From positions 1 through 64,000 of IMG/VR virus record IMGVR_UViG_3300026484_000515: a DNA stretch of 64,000 nt; one strand, written 5' to 3'. Numbering within the stretch: the stretch's first letter is position 1; the number at the start of each line of letters is the position of its first letter. The notes beneath the pieces are model-generated. The model saw nothing but the letters and a program-made list of their open reading frames with translations, had not been told where the DNA came from and did not search any database. Below are positions 61,219 through 64,000 of this stretch, piece by piece. The DNA is from a virus. The position numbers were made by a program, and so were the translations under genes.

Positions 61219-62016
61219 ATGATTTTCCATTATCCTAAAAATATAACGTTAAAATCGCTTATAGCGTTTATGGATTTGTTTAACAACATTCAAATTGCAA
61301 AATGGGATGAACATGGGAATATAACAAGAATTTTTAGAGTTCCTATAAATTTTGCTTCAAGGGAAAAAATATTAGCAATTCTTGAAAATCCTGCTTTATT
61401 AGAACCATTGAATTTACAAGAAGGAACACCTATGGAAGTGAATCTAAATTTAATTCTTCCGAGGATAGCAGTTTCTTTAAATGGAATTTCTTATGATTCT
61501 TCAAGGAAAGTCAACAAGTTGAATAAGTTTTATGATAAAGAAGGGCATCAGTATTTATATATGCCTGTTCCTTATAATATAGAAATATCAATGTTTATCA
61601 TCTCAAAAACAATTTATGATTTATTCCAGATAATAGAACAAATTTTGCCTTTCTTTTCACCTGAATACACAATAGATATCAAATTTCTTGGTGATGAATT
61701 TCCTTCTGAATCTGTTCCGATTGTTTTGACAGGTGTTAATTTGGATATTCCGCCTGAATTAGGACCTGAAGAGGAAAGGATAATTAATGCTGAATTAAAC
61801 TTTATTATGAAAGTAAATTATCACTTCTTTAAACTTGATGCTAAGAAGATACTCAAAATTGATACAAACTTCCTTGATTTAGATACATACAAAAAATTTG
61901 AAACTTATCGTTTGAAAGCATTAAATACTGAACCGCTATATCCTAAAGAAGAAAGAGATAAAGAACCGGTAAAAGAGGAAATTATTAATTGGATAGAGGA
62001 TGAAGAAAATGACTAA
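61219..62016 (+). CDS. 15: tail sheath stabiliser gp15-like
   Basis: A 265-residue protein matching T4 gp15 in order: LMDLFNNIQIAKW-type start (T4: LMGDLFSNIQIKR), FRVPINFASREKI (T4: FIRVPITYASKEHF), LILPRIAVSLNGISYDSSRKVNKLNK (T4: ILPRINLHLVDFSYNAPFKTN), and LFQIIEQILPFFSP (T4: MFQIVEQILPYFQP). It caps the tail and joins it to the neck. Overlaps the next small gene. Confidence 0.93.
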   Translation: MIFHYPKNITLKSLIAFMDLFNNIQIAKWDEHGNITRIFRVPINFASREKILAILENPALLEPLNLQEGTPMEVNLNLILPRIAVSLNGISYDSSRKVNKLNKFYDKEGHQYLYMPVPYNIEISMFIISKTIYDLFQIIEQILPFFSPEYTIDIKFLGDEFPSESVPIVLTGVNLDIPPELGPEEERIINAELNFIMKVNYHFFKLDAKKILKIDTNFLDLDTYKKFETYRLKALNTEPLYPKEERDKEPVKEEIINWIEDEEND

Positions 62017-62167
62017 TTGGTATGAAATAGAAGATTTGTTTGAAAGATTTGAGGAATTAGTTGAAAAATACAAAAAGGTTAAAGAAAAGGATAAAGATGA
62101 AGATGAGAAAAAAGAAAGAGAATTTTTTATAAAACTTCCTAAAAAGGAAAGAAGGAGGAGGAAATGA
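62009..62167 (+). CDS. small charged hypothetical protein (52 residues)
   Basis: A 52-codon gene starting inside the end of gp15 (ATG 62009) and overlapping the next ATG by 4 bases. It encodes MTNWYEIEDLFERFEELVEK followed by Lys/Glu/Arg runs. The run GGAGGAGG near its end serves the next gene. Real by tight packing; function unknown. Confidence 0.55.
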   Translation: MTNWYEIEDLFERFEELVEKYKKVKEKDKDEDEKKEREFFIKLPKKERRRRK

Positions 62168-62454
62168 AGTATCTATTTCGCTGTGAAAAATGTGGAATAG
62201 AAAGAGAATATGAAATGAGTATTTCTGAATATGAAGAGAAAAAGAACAATCTTTTTTGTGAATGTGGTGGTAAAATGAAAAGAGTTTATCATGTTGTGAA
62301 TTTTATTCTCAAAGGAAGTGGATGGTATAGAGATCATCTTTATGGAATAACAGATAGAGAAATGCAAAGAAATAGAGATGAAGATATGAAACTTGAGGAG
62401 CAAGTAAATTCTGGAAAACTAAAAAGAGAAGAGGCACTCTTAGAGAGGAAATAA
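62164..62454 (+). CDS. FmdB-like zinc-ribbon protein
   Basis: A 96-residue protein with an FmdB-family N-terminal ribbon (FRCEKCG...FCECGGKMKRVYH), then FILKGSGWYRDH. Such small proteins are common in phages; their role is unknown. A strong GGAGG site precedes it. Confidence 0.75.
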   Translation: MKYLFRCEKCGIEREYEMSISEYEEKKNNLFCECGGKMKRVYHVVNFILKGSGWYRDHLYGITDREMQRNRDEDMKLEEQVNSGKLKREEALLERK

Positions 62455-62765
62455 TGAAAAGAAAGGAAAAGATTAAATTAGCAAACATCTATAAAAGATC
62501 TTTTTCAACGACAAGAAAATTTGAAGAAGACGTAAAAAATTTTCACAGGTTAAATTACTATCTGGTAAAATACATTCAATTTAGAAAGCAATCATTAAAG
62601 AATGAATTGATTTCCATTTTAAAATATCTTAACAACATTTTTGGTTTAAAAGAAATAATTGAATTAGGTATTTTTCATAACGTAATAAAAAAGGACTATT
62701 TTCCTCTATTGAAAGAAATTATTGAAATCTACTTTAATTTGGAGATACAAGATGATTCTAAGTGA
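62454..62765 (+). CDS. hypothetical basic helical protein
   Basis: A 103-residue protein (MKRKEKIKLANIYKRSF...) with basic N-terminus and hydrophobic helices. Unrecognised. Overlaps the FmdB-like stop by one base and the next gene by 14 bases. Confidence 0.65.
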   Translation: MKRKEKIKLANIYKRSFSTTRKFEEDVKNFHRLNYYLVKYIQFRKQSLKNELISILKYLNNIFGLKEIIELGIFHNVIKKDYFPLLKEIIEIYFNLEIQDDSK

Positions 62766-63279
62766 ATCATTAACAGATACATACATCGTTTATCTTATAG
62801 TTAAAAAACTCCTTAAACCATGGAAAGAATGGGATGCATATAAACTTGGTATAATAGACGAAAATGGAAATAAGATTAAAAAACCTAAAACTCCTGAAGA
62901 GAAAAAAGCATGGACAATTCTTGATCGTTTAATTTGGAAAGTAAAAAGATTACTTGAAAAATTTGTTGGAAAGAATAAACTTATTCAATACTTTGCTATA
63001 GCATATCTTTTAAAAGAGGATTTTAAAGTTATTGCTCGTGCTAATTCTAAATATCTTCAATTACTAGAAGAAACTATAAAAAACGAAAATCCTCAAGTTA
63101 TATTATATTCGTATAAACTATTAAAGGAAATTGAACCTATTCTTAAAGAAAAAGTTAGACCTGTTTACGACATAAATGAAGGTGAATTCTTAGCAGTTTT
63201 AACTGAAATAGACACTATTGAAGATCTATTTGAAGAAAATGAATATCTTAAAATGTTAGAAAAAGAATCATTTAGATAA
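62752..63279 (+). CDS. conserved phage structural-type protein
   Basis: About 175 residues from ATG 62752, which has GGAG upstream; an earlier in-frame ATG (62722) would add ten residues out of context. The motif WKEWDAYKLGIIDENGNKIKKPKTPEEKKAW...LDRLIWKVKRLLEK is a recurring phage pattern (AYKLGIID--G---K--KT--E), from memory in T4-like cyanophage proteins of unknown role. A structural role is inferred. Confidence 0.6.
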   Translation: MILSESLTDTYIVYLIVKKLLKPWKEWDAYKLGIIDENGNKIKKPKTPEEKKAWTILDRLIWKVKRLLEKFVGKNKLIQYFAIAYLLKEDFKVIARANSKYLQLLEETIKNENPQVILYSYKLLKEIEPILKEKVRPVYDINEGEFLAVLTEIDTIEDLFEENEYLKMLEKESFR

Positions 63280-63314
63280 ATAAAAATGAATTCAAAAACT
63301 TGGAGAGGTAGATA

Positions 63315-63941
63315 ATGGCTGAAAACGTAAATATAACTTCTGCTTCATCTGTTACTGATATGGGCGGTTCTGATGATTGTTTAGATCCTAAATTCTGGAA
63401 AGGTGATCCTTATATGGACGTTGAAAAATGGGAAAATCCTCTTCCTAAACAAATTAAAAAAGCTAAAAAGATCGTAATAGACGATACAAATAAACCAGAT
63501 GAGTTTATTTTTGGAGAGCCTTGTTTTATAATAGAAGACGACGAACTTTGTAACTTTTTAACAGGTAGAAAAGTTCATTGGAGATGGTTAAAACAAACAA
63601 AAAATGAAAGGTTAAGAAATTTTGCTAAAAAGAATCCTGGAATTTCTTTCTTTATTAAGACCAAAAATGGTGAATATTATAAAGTATATTATCCAAAATC
63701 ATTTAAGGGGTCTAAGATGATAGAGAGAAAGTTTATAAACGTATTAAAAGATGGTAACAAGTTAATAATTGAATTCAAAGAAAGAGAAGGTTTTAATGCT
63801 TTTATGAAAGGATTAAAAGAAAATAAGAACTTCTGGATGATGCATCCTCATACAAAAGAAATGGTAGAAGAAATTAAAAGTGACGTAAAACATAGATATA
63901 TTTTCGTAAAATATGGAGACTTTTATACCCAAATCAAATAA
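63315..63941 (+). CDS. hypothetical protein
   Basis: A 208-residue protein of unknown family behind GAGAGG. It begins MAENVNITSASSVTDMGG, a Ser/Thr-rich leader, with later basic/aromatic segments (KVHWRWLKQTKNERLRNF). Followed 21 bases later by the truncated gene at the right edge. Confidence 0.68.
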   Translation: MAENVNITSASSVTDMGGSDDCLDPKFWKGDPYMDVEKWENPLPKQIKKAKKIVIDDTNKPDEFIFGEPCFIIEDDELCNFLTGRKVHWRWLKQTKNERLRNFAKKNPGISFFIKTKNGEYYKVYYPKSFKGSKMIERKFINVLKDGNKLIIEFKEREGFNAFMKGLKENKNFWMMHPHTKEMVEEIKSDVKHRYIFVKYGDFYTQIK

Positions 63942-63962
63942 CTTTAGAAGGAGGAATCTATA

Positions 63963-64000
63963 ATGAGAGTAATTGAAGAAGCTAAGAAAACCCTAATCAA
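63963..64000 (+). CDS. partial gene at right edge
   Basis: An ATG at 63963 follows AAGGAGGAAT. The visible codons read MRVIEEAKKTLI before the window ends. The family cannot be identified. Confidence 0.55.
   Translation, partial: MRVIEEAKKTLI

Noticed and set aside
1-64000. CRISPR array, insertion sequence or integrase
   Set aside because: No regularly spaced repeats, transposase or integrase motifs were seen. The layout is that of a lytic phage.

Overview
This window is 64 kb of a large, AT-rich, tailed-phage genome of the T4-like (contractile-tail, straboviral-type) kind. The evidence is a nearly complete T4-type replication, recombination and late-transcription set: split DNA polymerase gp43, clamp gp45, clamp loader gp44/gp62, helicase gp41, primase gp61, ssDNA-binding gp32, RNase H, UvsX, UvsY, UvsW, gp46/gp47, late sigma gp55 and a gp33-like co-activator. 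The T4-type morphogenesis proteins are also here: terminase gp16/gp17, neck proteins gp13/gp14, sheath stabiliser gp15, and baseplate/hub proteins gp26, gp48/54, gp53, gp27 and gp5. No major capsid, portal, sheath or tube gene was recognised, so the head genes lie outside the window. A two-gene spanin pair with a lipobox points to a Gram-negative, diderm host. Proteins rich in Lys, Glu and Ile and poor in Gln, together with very low GC, would fit a thermophilic host (an Aquificota- or Campylobacterota-like bacterium), but that is inference.

Layout. Positions 1-8523 are transcribed leftward. They hold a partial gene, a class II ribonucleotide reductase, a secreted caspase-like protein with an altered catalytic site, a PD-(D/E)XK nuclease, two small unknowns, and six tightly packed unknown genes, at least one with PKD/Ig-like sequence, that look like virion or adhesin components. 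A short divergent control region (8524-8625) carries a good sigma-70-type promoter whose -10 region also reads TATAAATA, the T4 late-promoter octamer. Everything from 8626 to 64000 is transcribed rightward with overlapping or nearly abutting genes. No gene-free stretch exceeds 300 bases.

Rightward region. 8.6-17.4 kb: a large possible primase-like protein, tRNA-Thr, UvsY, UvsW, gp55, gp47, gp46 and gp33. 17.4-20.0 kb: a small fibre/adhesin cluster. 20.0-28.8 kb: a U32-like Fe-S protein, zinc ribbons, UvsX, a DUF401-like membrane protein, helicase gp41, dUTPase and gp32. 28.9-40.6 kb: endolysin, then the tail/baseplate block (gp26 with a likely programmed -1 frameshift, tape measure, gp48/54, gp53, gp27, split gp5 spike), a nucleotidyltransferase-like protein and two beta-helix spikes. 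41-53 kb: clamp, clamp loader, DNA polymerase in two pieces around a type I-like DNA methyltransferase, RNase H, an RNA/DNA ligase-like enzyme, a P-loop kinase-like protein and primase. 53-64 kb: terminase, spanins, neck genes, adhesins, sheath stabiliser and unknown virion-type genes.

How it fits together. gp45/44/62/43/41/61/32 form the replisome. UvsX/UvsY/UvsW/46/47 provide recombination-dependent replication. gp55, gp33 and gp45 would couple late transcription to replication as in T4. RNR and dUTPase supply nucleotides. The most unusual points are the methyltransferase lodged between the two halves of the polymerase, the HIV-like T-TTT-TTA slippery site before the tape-measure gene, the shared MISFKxFLxE N-terminus on two unrelated nucleic-acid enzymes (resembling a T4 capsid-targeting signal), the caspase-like protein lacking its catalytic His, the split tail spike without its lysozyme, and two cargo-type genes (U32-like and DUF401-like). 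All assignments rest on reading translated sequence and recalled family motifs; no searches were run.
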